Shown here: piece by piece, positions 1 to 12,538 of the stretch
Layout of the letters: the number at the start of each line of letters is the position of its first letter
Position numbering within the stretch: the stretch's first letter is position 1
Source of the DNA: Hennigella sp049177155
GTDB taxonomy: Bacteria; Bacillota_I; Bacilli_A; Mycoplasmatales; Mycoplasmoidaceae
Reading direction: 5' to 3'
Length of the DNA stretch: 64,000 nucleotides
Assembly: GCA_049177155.1 (NCBI GenBank)
Contig: CP185407.1
Span: 186,001-250,000, forward strand
The notes under the pieces: model-generated
The model's database searches: none
Told to the model about the DNA's origin: nothing
What the model saw: only the letters and a program-made list of their open reading frames with translations
Translations under genes and position numbers: made by a program

Positions 1-21
1 GTTGTTGAACTTGGTCCATAA
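1..21 (+). CDS. C-terminal tail of a plus-strand gene (partial)
   Basis: Only the last six codons (V-V-E-L-G-P) and a TAA stop are inside the window, if frame 1 is the real frame. The other two frames also close within 37 bases, so the frame is chosen only because its stop comes first and leaves a normal gap before the hairpin at 41-69. Identity cannot be inferred. Confidence 0.35.
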   Translation, partial: VVELGP

Positions 22-40
22 ACTAAATAAATTATAAATA

Positions 41-69
41 AAAAAAGATTAGTAAACTAATCTTTTTTT
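41..69. terminator. Bidirectional rho-independent terminator
   Basis: GATTAGT/ACTAATC hairpin with an A-run on one side and a T-run on the other. It sits between the plus-strand gene ending at 21 and the minus-strand membrane protein gene ending at 73, and can terminate both. Confidence 0.85.
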
Positions 70-72
70 CTA

Positions 73-1656
73 TTAATATCAGTTATATTTTCAGTTACCA
101 ATTTGGTCTTTTTTGTAATTGAAAGTAGCTTTTAAAGCAACAATGAAAATTGGGATAACAAATAACATATTTAAATCTAAAGTGTTAAGTGGGAAGTTTT
201 GAGTTGAGATCTTTAACATGTGAATAACTAAAGGGTTAATAAATAGAATGCAACTTACAATTCCAAACTTAATAACACTATCAGTTTTAAACATAATAGC
301 TAATTGTGATTTTTTAGTAGCTCTAACAATTAAATATGTTAGAGTTAAAGCCAAGAACAATGCATACATTAGAGTATTAAAGATGGCAACATTAACAGCC
401 GATGTAATGTTAAATGACCAAATGTATGTATAAGTGAAAGTTAGGAAGTTTCGATAGTTAATATTTTCTGCTTTTCACTTATAAATTTCTTGGAAGATGA
501 AGAAGTTAGCAACTAATATTAATGCAATTAATATTACAAGTCCAGCATAAACAATTCTTCCTGAGTTGTGATAAATACCTAAAGCAATTTTTGTATCTCA
601 ACCTGGTGTACCAAATTTTTGATAAACCATAATTAGGATTAATGCAAAGATTAAATACAAAAGATTTATTACTGATAACAACCAATAAGTGTAGTGATAA
701 ATAGACAACATACTAGCAATAGCTAGTAATAGTGGTCATGACATAAATAGAATAAAGTTGAATGAGTTTTTCTTGTTTCTAATTGCATAGTATGTTGAGA
801 AAATTCAAACACATAAAACAGTGAAGTAACTAGTACAACTCATGGCCACAAAACCAATTAAAAGAGTTGTTAACATGAATAGTCAAAGTGTTAGTGCTTT
901 TCCTTCTCTTGCTAAGATCAAAACAAAAGCAAAAAGTAATAGTAAAATTCAAGCATCGCCTACGGCGTAAGACTCGATGAATGCTAGAGTTAAGACGACA
1001 AATACTAATACAATTCCAATTGAAATTAACATCCTAGGAATTGTTGTATTTTTGCCATAAAGTCATGCACATAAACAACCAACAAAACCTGCTGCAATTA
1101 TTGTTCATGATCAATTGCAATATGTTAAAGCATCTTGACTATTTTTAATGCTAAAAGCATTAATTCAGAAGGTGTTAAAAACATTAACTATCGAGAAATT
1201 AGAAACAACATTTGCTGAGTCCAATTGTAAACGAATTGGTTTTCAAATATCATATTGCAATGCTTCAATTGTTTTGTATCAGTTGCGACCAAATTCTGAG
1301 TTGAAATTTCTATAGCAAAGATAACCAATGACAATAGTCATTCCAAAAGCAATTAAGAATGTTAACACCTTTTTATAGTTAACACTTCAGGTAATAAAAG
1401 CATATCTTCAGTTAGCAATGTAAATAGCTAACAAAATTAACTGAATTGCTCCAAAAACTACGAAGTAGGATCAAATAATTGCTCGTCCAGCATACATCCA
1501 AACTGAGATAAAATAAAAGACATCAAAGTAAGCAATTAATCCTATTAGTGTTGCTAAAAAAGGATTGACATTAATCCTAACTTTTTTCATAATTCTGCCA
1601 ATAAAAAAGGCATTGAAAAAGAAAATTAATGGAACAACAATAATCGCTGCTATCAT
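73..1656 (-). CDS. Multi-pass integral membrane protein, unknown function
   Basis: An open frame of 527 aa once TGA is read as Trp; two further TGA-Trp codons sit just before the TAA stop. The protein is almost wholly hydrophobic, with roughly a dozen transmembrane segments separated by short Lys/Arg/Trp-containing loops, and no signal peptide or soluble domain. The overall look resembles GT-C-type glycosyltransferases or other polytopic mollicute membrane proteins, but I see no diagnostic motif and assign no function. ATG at 1656 is preferred over an upstream in-frame TTG because TATAAT lies just upstream, giving a nearly leaderless message. It is transcribed alone, downstream of the terminator of tRNA-Gly. 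Confidence 0.85.
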
Positions 1657-1670
1657 ACCCAAATTATAAA

Positions 1671-1697
1671 ATAAAAAAGTAGGTTTTAACCTACTTT
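1671..1697 (-). terminator. Terminator of tRNA-Gly
   Basis: Read on the minus strand: AAAGTAGGTT-AA-AACCTACTTT followed by a T-rich tail, directly after the tRNA-Gly gene and directly before the TATAAT box of the next minus-strand gene. Confidence 0.8.
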
Positions 1698-1704
1698 GAT
1701 TTAA

Positions 1705-1778
1705 TGGAGCAGATGACGAGAATCAAACTCGCGTATCGACCTTGGCAAGGTCGCATTCTATCATTGAATTACATCTGC
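1705..1778 (-). tRNA. tRNA-Gly (GCC)
   Basis: Complete cloverleaf: acceptor GCAGATG/CATCTGC, anticodon stem CGACC/GGTCG with loop TTGCCAA giving anticodon GCC, T-arm GCGAG/CTCGT, discriminator T, and encoded CCA. Stands alone between rpoB (divergent) and a membrane protein gene. Confidence 0.95.
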
Positions 1779-1825
1779 GTAAGTTTGTATATTATATAGA
1801 CTAAAAAAACATTTTTTAAAAGTTT

Positions 1826-1891
1826 TTGTGCAAAAAGTCCAATAATGTATATAATTAATAAACTCGTATATTATTTATTAGTTAAATAATA
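1826..1891 (+). promoter_or_regulatory. rpoB promoter and leader hairpin
   Basis: TTGTGC (1826-1831) and TATAAT (1850-1855) are 18 bases apart. The leader of about 65 nt contains the inverted repeat TATTATTTA-N5-TAAATAATA (1869-1891) before a weak Shine-Dalgarno (GGGAGTG). Most other promoters here give leaderless or very short leaders, so this longer leader could carry regulation of the RNA polymerase operon; that is inference. Confidence 0.55.
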
Positions 1892-1925
1892 ATATATTAG
1901 ATATATATTATCCTGGGAGTGTTAT

Positions 1926-4900
1926 ATGGCTACAAAACCAATGTTTGTTGAACGAAAAATCGCAAACCTAGTTACTAGACGTGACTATGCGAAACAATTT
2001 GTTAAGTTCGAAGAACCTGACCTATTGGAAATTCAAAAGAAATCTTATGAAAGATTCCTTAAGAAAGAACTTGGTGAGCTAATTGAAAGTTATTTTCCAA
2101 TTAGACACATTAAGAACAAAACCCACCATGTAGAAATTAATACCAAGACTGGTATTAATGGTATTCATTTCTACCCTGGTGCTTTTGATGAACAAGAAGC
2201 AAGATACAAAGGCAAAACATACGAAACATCAGTTTATGTTGATTTAATCCTTGTTAATGATGAAACAGGTGAAATCAAGAAAGTTAGAAAATCTAAAACT
2301 GATAAACACGATGGTGTTTTCTTTGCAAATATTCCATTAATGACTGACAATGGAACATTTATCATCAACGGTGTTGAAAAATTAGTTAACTCTCAAACTA
2401 TTCGATCTCCAGGTGCATACATTTTATCTAAGAGTCAAATTAAACTTTCTGGTAAGAAAAAAGTTAACGAAGGTTACATTTGTGAACTTTATCCAAACCG
2501 TGGAACAATGTTGAACTTTGTTATCGATGATAAGAAAACAGAAAACAGAATTATTAAGATGGTAGCAAGAAATGCTACATCTGATGCTGCTGTTACTCTA
2601 TCAGCAACTCAATTCTTAAAGGCTCTTGGTTTAAACCAAGATACTATTGGTAAAATCTTTAACAATGCTGAAATCATTATCAACTCATTAACAGCTGATG
2701 GTGAAGCAAAATCATACAACAATAAATTCATTGGTTCATATACACACGAAAAAATTGGACAAGATGATGAAATTAAGAAAATCAGAAAAGCTGTTTGTGA
2801 TTTACCTTCAGTAAATGATATTAAGCAAACAGGTTTACCAATTCAACACAAATTACAAGTACTTGTTTATAAATGATCTAAACTTGAAGATCAATTATCT
2901 GAAGTAAATAAAAATCTTGAAACTGATCCAACAAACTTAAGTTTGAAGAAGAAACAAATTGAATTACTTTCTCAAATTAGAGATCAAAAAGATTTACTAA
3001 TTACTGAAAAAGCAGCAAAAGATATTATTACTCAATTATCTATTTCAATTAGACCAACAGAAACATTAAGCCAAAAATATGCTGGTTTCTGTTACCAAGA
3101 TTATTTAGTAAAACACTTTATGGAACAAAAAGGTTTTGATCTATCATCTGCTGGTAGAACAAAAATCAACCATAAGTTAAGAGTTACTGAAAGACTTTAC
3201 CAAAAAGTTTTAGCTAGTGATATTCTTTACAAGAATGGAAAAGTGTTCTTAAAGAAAGATACACTAATCAACAAAAAAGAAATCGACATGATTAAGAAAG
3301 CCATCACTGATGGTGAATTATTACTTGAAAACGAATGACCACTAACTGCTGTTTCAAGATTCCACAAATATAAAACAGCTAAAGCAGAAATCATCAATGT
3401 TTATGCTGACAACGATGAATGAGATGACTATGTAAGTATTCTAGGTGTTTCTCCAACAGCTGATGAAGAAACTCTTAATATCTCAGATATTATTGCCATG
3501 ATTTCATATACTATCAACTTACCATGAAACATTGGTAACTATGATGATATTGACCACTTAGGTAACAAACGTTTAAGATTAATTCACGAACAATTTAAAT
3601 CTAAACTTGTTGCTGGTATGGCACGTGTTGAAAAACACATTAAGGATAAATTATCTTCTTTATCTTCACCAACAATGAATGCTGAAGAAAAAGCTAGAAA
3701 GTCAACTAGTGCAACAATTAAATCTATTGTTAACACTAAACCATTCCAACAAGTTGTTAAAGCTTTCTTTAACACTTACCAATTAACTGCTTTCATTGAC
3801 CAAACTAACCCTCTATCAGAATTAACTAATAAGCGTAGAATTTCTGCTATGGGTGATGGTGGTATTAGAAAAGACGACCCTAACTTAAACGTTCGTGACG
3901 TTCACTATAGTCACTATGGTCGTATCTGTCCAATTGAAACACCAGAAGGTCAAAACATTGGTTTAATTATGGCTTTAGCAAGTTTTGCTAAAGTAGATGA
4001 AAATGGATTCTTAATTTCTCCATACTTCATTGTTGAAAACGGAGTAATTACAGATAAGATCCGTTGATTAAATGCTAGCCAAGAAGACGAATATGTTATT
4101 GGTGAATCATTAGTTCCACATGATGAAAACGGTAAGATCACACAAGCTAAAGTTGTTGGTCGTTATCGTGGTATGCAAGAACTATATGATGCAAAACAAA
4201 TTAACTACATCGATGTTTCACCTCGTCAAGTTATTTCTATTGCTGCTTCAGCAATACCATTCTTGGAAAATGACGATACTGCTCGTGCCCTAATGGGTTC
4301 TAACATGCAACGTCAAGCAGTTCCTTTATTAAAACCATACGCACCTATCGTAGGTACAGGAGCAGAATATAAGATTGCTCACGACTCTGGTTTAAACATT
4401 TTAGCTAACCATGATGGTGAAGTTACAGCTGTTGATGGTAACGAAATTGTTGTTAAGACTAACAACAACCAAACTGACAAGTATAAACTTGTTAAGTATC
4501 GTAAGACAAACCAAAACACTTGCAACAACCAATTCCCAATTGTAGAAGTTGGACAAAAAGTTAAAGCTAGTCAAGTTATTGCTGATGGTCCAGCTATGTT
4601 CAATGGTGAACTTGCTATTGGACGTAACCCAATCATTGCATATACAACATGACATGGTTACAACTTCGAAGATGCTATTGTTATTTCTAAACGTTTAGTT
4701 CAAGATGATTGATATACATCAATCTCAATCATTGAAAAAGAATTACGTTGTGTAACAACTAAGAATGGTGACGAACAAATTACTCGTGATCTTCCAAACG
4801 TATCTGAAGATCTAAAGACTTATCTAGACGAAGATGGAATTATTTTAGTTGGTGCTGAAGTTAAAGAAGGCGACATCCTAGTTGGACGTACATCTCCAAA

Positions 4901-6152
4901 AGGTGAAGGCGACTACAGCCCAGAAGAAAAACTATTGAATGCTATCTTTGGTAACAAATCACACGGTGCTAGAGATTCATCTCTAAAAGTTAAAGTTGGT
5001 GAAGAAGGTACTGTCATCGGAGTTAAGAGATTTAGAACTGTTGATGGTGAAAAGTTTGATGACGAAACAATTGAACTAGTTAAAGTTTACATTGCTCAAA
5101 AACGTAAACTACAAATTGGTGACAAGATGTCTGGTCGTCATGGTAACAAAGGAACTATTAGTAGAATTGTTCCTGTTGAAGACATGCCACATATGGAAGA
5201 CGGAACACCTATTGATATTCTATTATCACCTTTAGGTGTACCATCACGTATGAACATCGGACAAATTCTAGAAGTTCACTTAGGTTGAGCAATGAGAAAT
5301 ATTGCTAAGAAGAAACTATGAGAACTTCTTGAACAAGAAGCTACACCAGCTGAATTCTGTCAATTATTTGGTATGAGCTCTTACCGTGCAAAACAATTAA
5401 AGAAAGTTTGCAACAAATACTTTAAAGACAACAAGATTACTAAATTTGAACAATTCAGCAACGTTGATTTAACAATCATTCTAAATAAAGCTGGTATGTC
5501 TATTGAAGACTTATCATATAAAGCATCAACACCAGTATTTGCTGGAGCAAAACTAGATGATGTTGCTGCTGCTTTAAAAGAAGCTGGTATTGATCCAATT
5601 AAGACAAAAGGTAAGATGAGATTGATTGATGGTCAAACTGGTGAATACTTTGACGGTGACATTACTGTCGGAGTAATGTATATGCTAAAACTTGACCACA
5701 TGGTTGAAGATAAGATTCACGCTCGTGCTGTTGGTCCTTACTCTAAGGTTAACCAACAACCACTTGGTGGACGTAGCCAAGACGGTGGACAAAGATTTGG
5801 TGAAATGGAAGTTTGAGCACTTGAAGCATATGGTGCAACTTACAACTTAAGAGAAATCTTAACAATCAAATCAGATGATACAGTTGGAAGAAACTTAACT
5901 TACAACTCAATCATTAAAGGTCTACCATTACCAAGACCAAGTTTACCTGAATCATTTAAGTTATTAACTAAACAACTTCAAGGTCTATGTCTATCAATGA
6001 CAGTAACAGACCAAAAGGGTGTTAAACATGATATGGATGACTTTAGCAAAGCTAATATCGATGCTGAAGAAGAAAATATCAAGTCAGAACAACCTGCTGA
6101 TGAAGAAGTATCATCAAAAGTTGTTGATGACTCAGAATATGGAAGTTTATAG
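1926..6152 (+). CDS. rpoB: DNA-directed RNA polymerase subunit beta
   Basis: 1408 aa; about ten in-frame TGA codons sit at conserved Trp positions. Catalytic beta subunit of RNA polymerase, which with RpoC forms the active site and rifamycin pocket. Recognisable blocks run in family order: the N-terminal protrusion/lobe (ERKIANLVTRRDYAKQF), the fork/rifampicin region (SPLSELTNKRRISAMGDGG, then CPIETPEGQNIGLI), and the C-terminal clamp ('PLGGRSQDGGQRFGEMEVW'). The protein ends in an acidic tail. In the rifampicin cluster, 'QTNPLSELTNKRRISAMGDGG' has N where many bacteria have 'SELTHKRR'. The stop lies 15 bases before rpoC, with a good AGAAAGGAG site between, so the two are co-transcribed. Confidence 0.99.
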
Positions 6153-6167
6153 AAAGGAGTAGGAATT

Positions 6168-9100
6168 ATGATTAACGCTAAAAATATCAAATCATTACAA
6201 TTAACGCTAGCTAGTCCAGAACAAATTCTGAAATGAGCTAGAGGTACTAGAGTTACTAAGTCTGAAACTATTAACTATAAATCTTTAAAACCAGAAGAAG
6301 ACGGTTTATTCTGTCAAAAGATCTTTGGTCCAGTTAAAGACTATGAATGTGCCTGTGGTAAATATAAGAAAGTTAAATACAAAGGAAAAGTCTGTGAAGT
6401 CTGTGGTGTAGAAATTATTTCTTCATCTGTAAGACGTGAAAGAATGAGCTGTATTCAACTAGCTTATCCATGTACTCACATTTGAATGAGCAAGGAACTT
6501 CCTAACCCAAGTAAGATTTCATTATTACTTGGTATGACTTACAAGGAAGTTGAACAAATTATTTACTTCGTAAACTACGTAGTAATTAAAAACCCTAGAT
6601 GTAAAAAATTCTATGGTCCTTGCCAAATTATTCCTATCAATGATCCAAAAGGAAATGAAAAGGCTAGACAAAACATTCGTGCTGCACTAGAACTTATCAT
6701 TAAGGATCTAGAAAAAGAAATTAAATCTTTATCTAAAAACACAAGCAAAAACTTGTCTAAGATTAAAGAATTAAACTTTGACCATGAAATGGCAAGTCAA
6801 TATGCACAAGCATTAAAAGACACTACATTACCATTCTCATTACATACAGTTTTTGGTTTATTAAAGAAACACTTAGATATTGAAATATCTATTGGTTCAG
6901 CAGCTATTAAACAATTACTTCAAGCTGTTGACTTAAACAAAAAGTATAAAGAAGTTAAAGCTGAATTATCTAAATTATCTCCAAGCAACCCTAAGTTTAC
7001 AAAACAAATGAACTGCTTGAAGTTAATTAAGTGATTCATGGAATCTAAGATTAAACCAGAATGAATGGTATTAGATTACATTCCTGTAACTCCGCCAGAA
7101 ACAAGACCAATCGTTCAGCTTGATAACGGTAAATTTACAACAAGTGATATTAATACTTTCTATCGAAAGATTATTATCAGAAACGAACGTTTGAAAAAGA
7201 TGATGTCTGAACCAACTCCAGAAGTTATCTTAAACAACGAACGTAGAATGTTACAAGAATCAGTTGATGGATTATTTGATAACGCTTCTAAATCTAACCC
7301 AGCTAAGGGTAAAGATAAAGCGCCATTAAAATCTTTAACTGACCACTTAAAATCTAAACAAGGTTTATTTAGACAAAACTTACTAGGTAAACGTGTTGAC
7401 TATTCAGGACGTTCAGTTATCGTTGTTGGTCCAGAATTAAAAATGTATGAAGCTGGTATTCCATCAGTAATGATCTTGGAATTATTCAAACCATACATTA
7501 TTCACAAACTAATTACTAAGATTGACCAAGATGGTTTACCATGTAAACCAATTGCTACAAACATTAAAGAAGCAGAAAAGATGATTCTTCGTCAAGATTC
7601 ATTAATCTGACCAATCGTTAATGAAGTAGTTAAAACGCACCCAATCTTATTAAACCGTGCTCCAACACTTCACCGTTTAGGTGTTCAAGCATTTGAACCT
7701 AAGATTGTTGATGGTAAAGCTATTAGATTACACCCACTAGTAACAACAGCATTCAACGCTGACTTCGATGGTGACCAAATGGGTGTTTACCTTCCTTTAT
7801 CAAAGGAAGCTATTGCTGAAGCAAGAAGTATTCTATTAGCTTCTTGACACATTCTTGGTCCTAAAGATGGTAAGCCAATTGTTACACCAACACAAGATAT
7901 GATTCTTGGTGCTTACTATATTTCTCAAGAAGAAAAAGGATGCAAAGGTGAAGGTACAATCTTTGCTAACCCAAGAGAAGCAAAACGTGCATACCACTTA
8001 AGACAAGTAGATATTCACTCTATTGTTGGTATTACAACTAATGCTTACAAAGACAAAGGTTTACCAAGTAATTGCATCATGATTACCTCTATAGGTAAAA
8101 TCATGTTCAATGATATCTTACCTTCAACTATGCCATACATTAATGATGGTAAAGACATTGATGGTGTAGATAAGGAAAGATTAATTCCAGCTGGTGAAAA
8201 TGCCAGAAAAGCAATTGCTGATTGTAAGACAGCAAATCCATTTACTAAGAAAACATTACAAAAAATTGTTGATAGTCTATATGGACAATTTGCTGTTGAT
8301 GTTACAGCTAAAACAATGGATGCAATCAAAAACATAGGTTTTGATTTCTCTACAAAATCATCTGTAACTATTTCTGCATTTGATTTACCAAGCTACAACA
8401 AGAAAGACCAATACTTTGTTGGTGCTGATGCTAAAGTTGCTAAATTGAAAAAGCAATTTGAAAAAGGTTTATTAACTGATGATGAAAGATATAAACGTGT
8501 TATTGATCTTTGATCAGGTGTTAAGAACGAAGTTACTGAAGATATTAAAGCTATCCTAGCTGATCCAAAGAACCGTAATAACCCAGTTATTATTATGGCT
8601 AACTCTGGTGCCAGAGGTAACGAATCACAATTTACCCAACTATTAGGTATGCGTGGATTGATGAGCAAGTCATATAACTATGACCAAAAAACAAAATCTA
8701 ATGTAATTAAGGATACAATTGAAACTCCAATTAAACACTCATTCCTTGATGGTTTAACAATTGCTGAATACTTTAACGCATCTTATGGTGCAAGAAAAGG
8801 TATGGCAGATACTGCCATGAAAACATCTAAATCTGGTTACATGACTAGAAAATTAGTAGATGCTGCTCAAGAAGTTATTGTTAAAGAAGAAGACTGTGGT
8901 ACACCTACAGGATTGGTAGTAAGAGCAATTGAAGATACAAAACAAAACTATAAGATTGAATCTTTAGCTGATCGTATTGCTAACCGTTATGCATTTGAAG
9001 ACATTATCAATCCTAAGGATGATAAAGTTCTAGTTGCTAAAAACGAAATCATTACTCCTTCAATGGCTGCAAGAATTGAAAAGCTTGGTATTAAGGAAGT

Positions 9101-10052
9101 AACAATTAGATCTGTTTTACATTGTCAATGTAAAGATGGTATTTGCCAAAAATGTTTTGGTAACGACTTAACAACAAACAAACCAATTGAAATTGGTACT
9201 GCTATTGGTGTTATCGCTGCTCAATCTATTGGTGAACCTGGTACACAATTAACAATGAGAACATTCCATACAGGTGGTGCGGCCGGTGAAGCTAACATTA
9301 CTCAAGGTTTTGAAAGATTGAAACAATTGTTTGACTTAGTTCCACCTGCAGAACGTGAATTAGCAATTATTGCTAATGCTGCATGCAAAGTAACAAAGAT
9401 TGAACCACACGAAGGTGGAACAAGAATCTATGTTATTAATGATGTAACTGATGAAGAAAAGATCTACAATGCAAGCTTGTCACAAGTTATTAGAGTAGAA
9501 AAGAATGACCATCTAGAACCTGGTGACAAGATTACTGAAGGTTCTATCAACATCAAAGTATTACTTGATGTTGCTGGAATTGAAGCAGTTAGAGATTATC
9601 TAATTAAAGAAGTTCAAAAAGTTTATCGTCTTCAAGGTATTGAAATTTCAGATAAATATATTGAAATCATTGTTAGACAATTAACTAATAAGTTAAAAGT
9701 ATTAAGTCCTGGTGACAGTTCATACTTCATTGGTGAAACAACAGACATTAATACTTTCACTGAAGAATGCAACAAGTTATTTGCTGCTGGTAAAGAATTA
9801 CCAACCGCTAAGAATGAAATTTATGGACTAGATAACGTTGCAACAAGCAAGAAGGGTCCATTCTTAGCTGCTGCATCATTCCAAGACACAAAGAAGATTT
9901 TAACTGATGCTGCCATTAGAGGTGACGTAGATACACTAATGGGTCTTAAAGAAAATGTTATGATTGGTAACTTATTACCAGTTGGAACTGGTCTTGAAAG
10001 ACCAGAAGATGTCATCGCTAAAGGTGACGAAATGTACAAAAAAGAATACTAA
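6168..10052 (+). CDS. rpoC: DNA-directed RNA polymerase subunit beta'
   Basis: 1294 aa with TGA read as Trp. Largest RNA polymerase subunit, carrying the Mg-binding catalytic loop. Visible in order: the N-terminal zinc ribbon (CACGKYKK...CEVCG, near residues 63-85), the rudder/zipper region (GKRVDYSGRSVIVVGPEL), the catalytic NADFDGDQM motif (near residue 530), the trigger-loop region (AAQSIGEPGTQLTMRTFHTGG), and a second Cys cluster (C-QC-KDGICQKC). Length is usual for mollicutes. It begins 15 bases after rpoB with its own Shine-Dalgarno, and is followed after 46 bases by rplM, with no hairpin terminator between. Confidence 0.99.
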
Positions 10053-10098
10053 TTGTACATCTGTGATAAAATAATAAATACAATATAGGAGAAAACTT

Positions 10099-10542
10099 AT
10101 GCAAAAAACAACGATGCTTAAAAAAGAAACAGCAGCAAACAATCGTGTTTGATACACAATTGATGCTACTGGTGTTGTTCTAGGTAAACTAGCAGTTACA
10201 GCTGCTAATATTCTTCGTGGAAAGAATAAACCTAACTTTACCCCTAATACTGATTGTGGTGATAACCTTATCATTATTAATACTGATAAAGTTATTGTTA
10301 CTGGTAACAAACTAGATAAAGAATTCAGATATAACCATTCTGGTTACATTGGTGGTATTAGAAAAAGATCATTACGTGAAATGATCGCTAATTACTCTGA
10401 TGAATTAGTTACTATTGCTGTTAAGGGTATGTTACCTAAAAACAGATTATCTGAAAAGATAATTAGAAAACTACACGTATACAAAGATGCTGGAAAAGAT
10501 CACAGCAAACAAAAACCAAAATTAATTAAGGTAGGTAAATAA
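10099..10542 (+). CDS. rplM: 50S ribosomal protein L13 (uL13)
   Basis: 147 aa. Large-subunit protein that binds 23S rRNA early in assembly. Family hallmarks are present: 'WYTIDATGVVLGKLA', 'GDNLIIINTDKVIVTGNK', and the C-terminal 'MLPKNRLSEKIIRKLHVYKDAGKDH' region. Shine-Dalgarno AGGAGAAAA precedes the ATG. It is paired with rpsI two bases downstream, the near-universal rplM-rpsI pair. Confidence 0.98.
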
Positions 10543-10544
10543 TC

Positions 10545-10940
10545 ATGGCCACTAAAATCGAATACAAAGGATTAGGAAGAAGAAAAAGCTCAGTAGCTAG
10601 AGTACTAATGGTACCAGGTACTGGTAAAATTACTATTAATGGTAAAACACCAGCTGAATACTTTCCAAATAAATTAGTTATTCAAGATATGCTACAACCT
10701 CTAGAAGTAACTAACCAACTTAAAACTTTTGACATTAAAGTCAAAGTAGTTGGTGGCGGCTTTAAAGGACAAGCAGGAGCAATTAGATTAGGTATTGCCC
10801 GTGCTTTAATTGATTGCAACGCAGAACAAAAGACAACATTAAAAAGAGCTAAGTTAGTATCAAGAGATTCTCGTGTTAAAGAACGTAAAAAATACGGTAA
10901 ATACGGGGCAAGAAGATCTCCTCAATTCACTAAACGTTAA
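10545..10940 (+). CDS. rpsI: 30S ribosomal protein S9 (uS9)
   Basis: 131 aa. Small-subunit head protein whose C-terminal tail reaches the P-site tRNA. The conserved start (GLGRRKSSVARV), 'GGGFKGQAGAIRLGIARAL' and the terminal KYGKYGARRSPQFTKR (ending in the functional Lys-Arg) are all present. Two bases separate it from rplM, and a strong terminator follows. Confidence 0.99.
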   Translation: MATKIEYKGLGRRKSSVARVLMVPGTGKITINGKTPAEYFPNKLVIQDMLQPLEVTNQLKTFDIKVKVVGGGFKGQAGAIRLGIARALIDCNAEQKTTLKRAKLVSRDSRVKERKKYGKYGARRSPQFTKR

Positions 10941-10953
10941 TTATTTATCACAA

Positions 10954-10982
10954 AAAAAACAGGCGATTGCCTGTTTTTCTTT
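10954..10982. terminator. Terminator shared by rpsI and the opposing gene
   Basis: AAAAACAGGC-GATT-GCCTGTTTTT stem with A- and T-runs; serves rpsI on plus and the membrane protein gene ending at 10986 on minus. Confidence 0.9.
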
Positions 10983-10985
10983 TTC

Positions 10986-11429
10986 CTATTTACCTTTTTT
11001 CTTTTTGTTTACAGGTTGTTCAACAGGAATAGCGTTTTCTGGATTTCTTCTTGATCTCATTACATCACCAGCAGTTTCATCTTTTTTAATTTTTTTACCA
11101 CTTAGTGCAGAAGATTCAAGTTTCTTAACATCATCTTTAATACTTTTAGGTGATCTAATAGTAAAGATTAGAACTAAGCTAGTACCACCTAACAATGCAA
11201 TTACAATTGCATAGATAAGCATACCAATACCCAATCCAGTTAATTTATCGCCTTCAAATCAATTTCATCCTTCTACGCCTCTGTCTGTTTCATATATACT
11301 AATGAAGGTTAATACGATAAATGCAATTAATAAAACAATTTCTAATGACATTAGAAGTTTTTTAACTGTATAGCTTTCATTAATTCTTTTGATTAAGCCT
11401 TCACGCTTTTCGTTTGTAATAAATGCCAT
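10986..11429 (-). CDS. Small membrane protein with two transmembrane segments, unknown
   Basis: 147 aa once two TGA Trp codons (in a short 'GWNWFEG' loop) are read through. A basic N-terminus (res 1-25) is followed by a first transmembrane helix (res about 27-45), a short exposed loop, a second helix (res about 65-85), then a highly charged, Lys-rich cytoplasmic tail ending in KKKKGK. Shine-Dalgarno AAGGAGAAAA gives the ATG at 11429. It is last in the minus-strand run that includes ftsY and smc, but a hairpin after ftsY separates them. No family recognised. Confidence 0.85.
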
Positions 11430-11478
11430 GTTTTCTCCTTATATATTTATTAAATATCAAAAAATAGATATTTGTTTA

Positions 11479-11502
11479 ATAAAAAATACAGGCGTAGCCT
11501 GC
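11479..11502 (-). terminator. ftsY terminator
   Basis: Read on the minus strand: GCAGGC-TAC-GCCTGT followed by ATTTTTTATT, beginning at the ftsY stop codon. Closes the Asp23-fakA-plsX-rnc-smc-ftsY run. Confidence 0.75.
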
Positions 11503-11503
11503 A

Positions 11504-12538
11504 TTATTCTTTTTCAAAGCCAAAGTCTTTGGTTAAACCTAAGACGAATCTTTCAATGTCAAATGGTTGTAAATCTTTATAAGTTTCACCCAAACCAATA
11601 AACTTAACTGGGATATTGAAGTTATCTTTAATAGCTAAGATAATTCCGCCTTTAGATGTTGAGTCCATTTTAGTTAAAACTATACCAGTTAACTTCGTTA
11701 CTTCACTAAAAGCCTTAGCTTGAAGGATGCCAGATTGACCTGTTGTTGCATCTAATACTAATAATGATTCACATGGTTGATGTGGATTGAATTTTTTGAT
11801 AACCCCATCAATCTTCTTTAATTCATTCATTAGATTGATCTTGTTTTGTAATCTACCAGAGGTATCACATAAAACGACATCAATTTTATTTTCGTTAGCT
11901 CATTTAACACCTTCATATATTACTGAAGCAGGATCTTGATTAGCAATTTTAGGTTTGAAACATTGAATGTTTAAACGTTGAGCTCAAATAGCTAATTGTT
12001 CTACTGCACCAGCTCTAAAGGTATCGCCAGCAACTAAACATACACTCATTCCTTTATCTAATAGATAATGAGCTATTTTTGCTATTGATGTTGTCTTACC
12101 AACACCATTAACACCTGAAACTAAGATAACATTAGTTTCACCCTTAGTTAGTTTTAAACCATTTTCAATTACTGTATCTTGAATATAGTAAACGAAGATC
12201 TTATCTATGATAATTTGTTTAACTAATGAAGCATCAGTTACATTTTGATATTTGATTTCATCTTCGATGGCTTGCATGATTTTCATGGTAGCACCAGTAC
12301 CAACATCAAAACCAATTAGCATTTCTTCTATGCTTTCAAGCATAGCAGCATCTACTTTTCTATGTTGTTTAACTAAATCATCTAAAGCAGACTTAAAAAC
12401 CCCACCAGATTTCTTTAAGCCTTGATCAAAAGTTTTTTGATCAACCTTAGCAATCTGAGTTGTTTCTTGAATTTGTTGTGCAGCTTTTTCTGCTTTCTTA
12501 TGTCTAATCTTAGCGATTAAGTTTTTAAACAAACCCAT
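11504..12538 (-). CDS. ftsY: Signal recognition particle receptor FtsY
   Basis: 344 aa. SRP GTPase that docks ribosome-SRP complexes at the membrane. After a short basic N-terminal region (res 1-45) comes the NG domain: four-helix N domain, P-loop GVNGVGKTTSIAKIAHYL (G1), 'VAGDTFRAGAVEQL' (the DTFR insertion signature), the 'DTSGR' G3 motif, 'TKMDSTSKGG' (G4) and 'FIGLGETYKDLQPFD' near the C-terminus. The long acidic A domain of E. coli FtsY is missing, as in other small genomes. Its ATG overlaps the smc stop by one base (TAATG), indicating translational coupling. Confidence 0.98.

Noticed and set aside
1869..1891. Ribosomal-protein-type leader or known riboswitch before rpoB
   Set aside because: Only a simple AT inverted repeat is visible; nothing matches a known riboswitch consensus.
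1926..10052. Apparent stop codons breaking rpoB and rpoC into many pieces
   Set aside because: All interruptions are TGA at conserved Trp positions; the same holds throughout, so this is genetic code 4, not pseudogenes or frameshifts.
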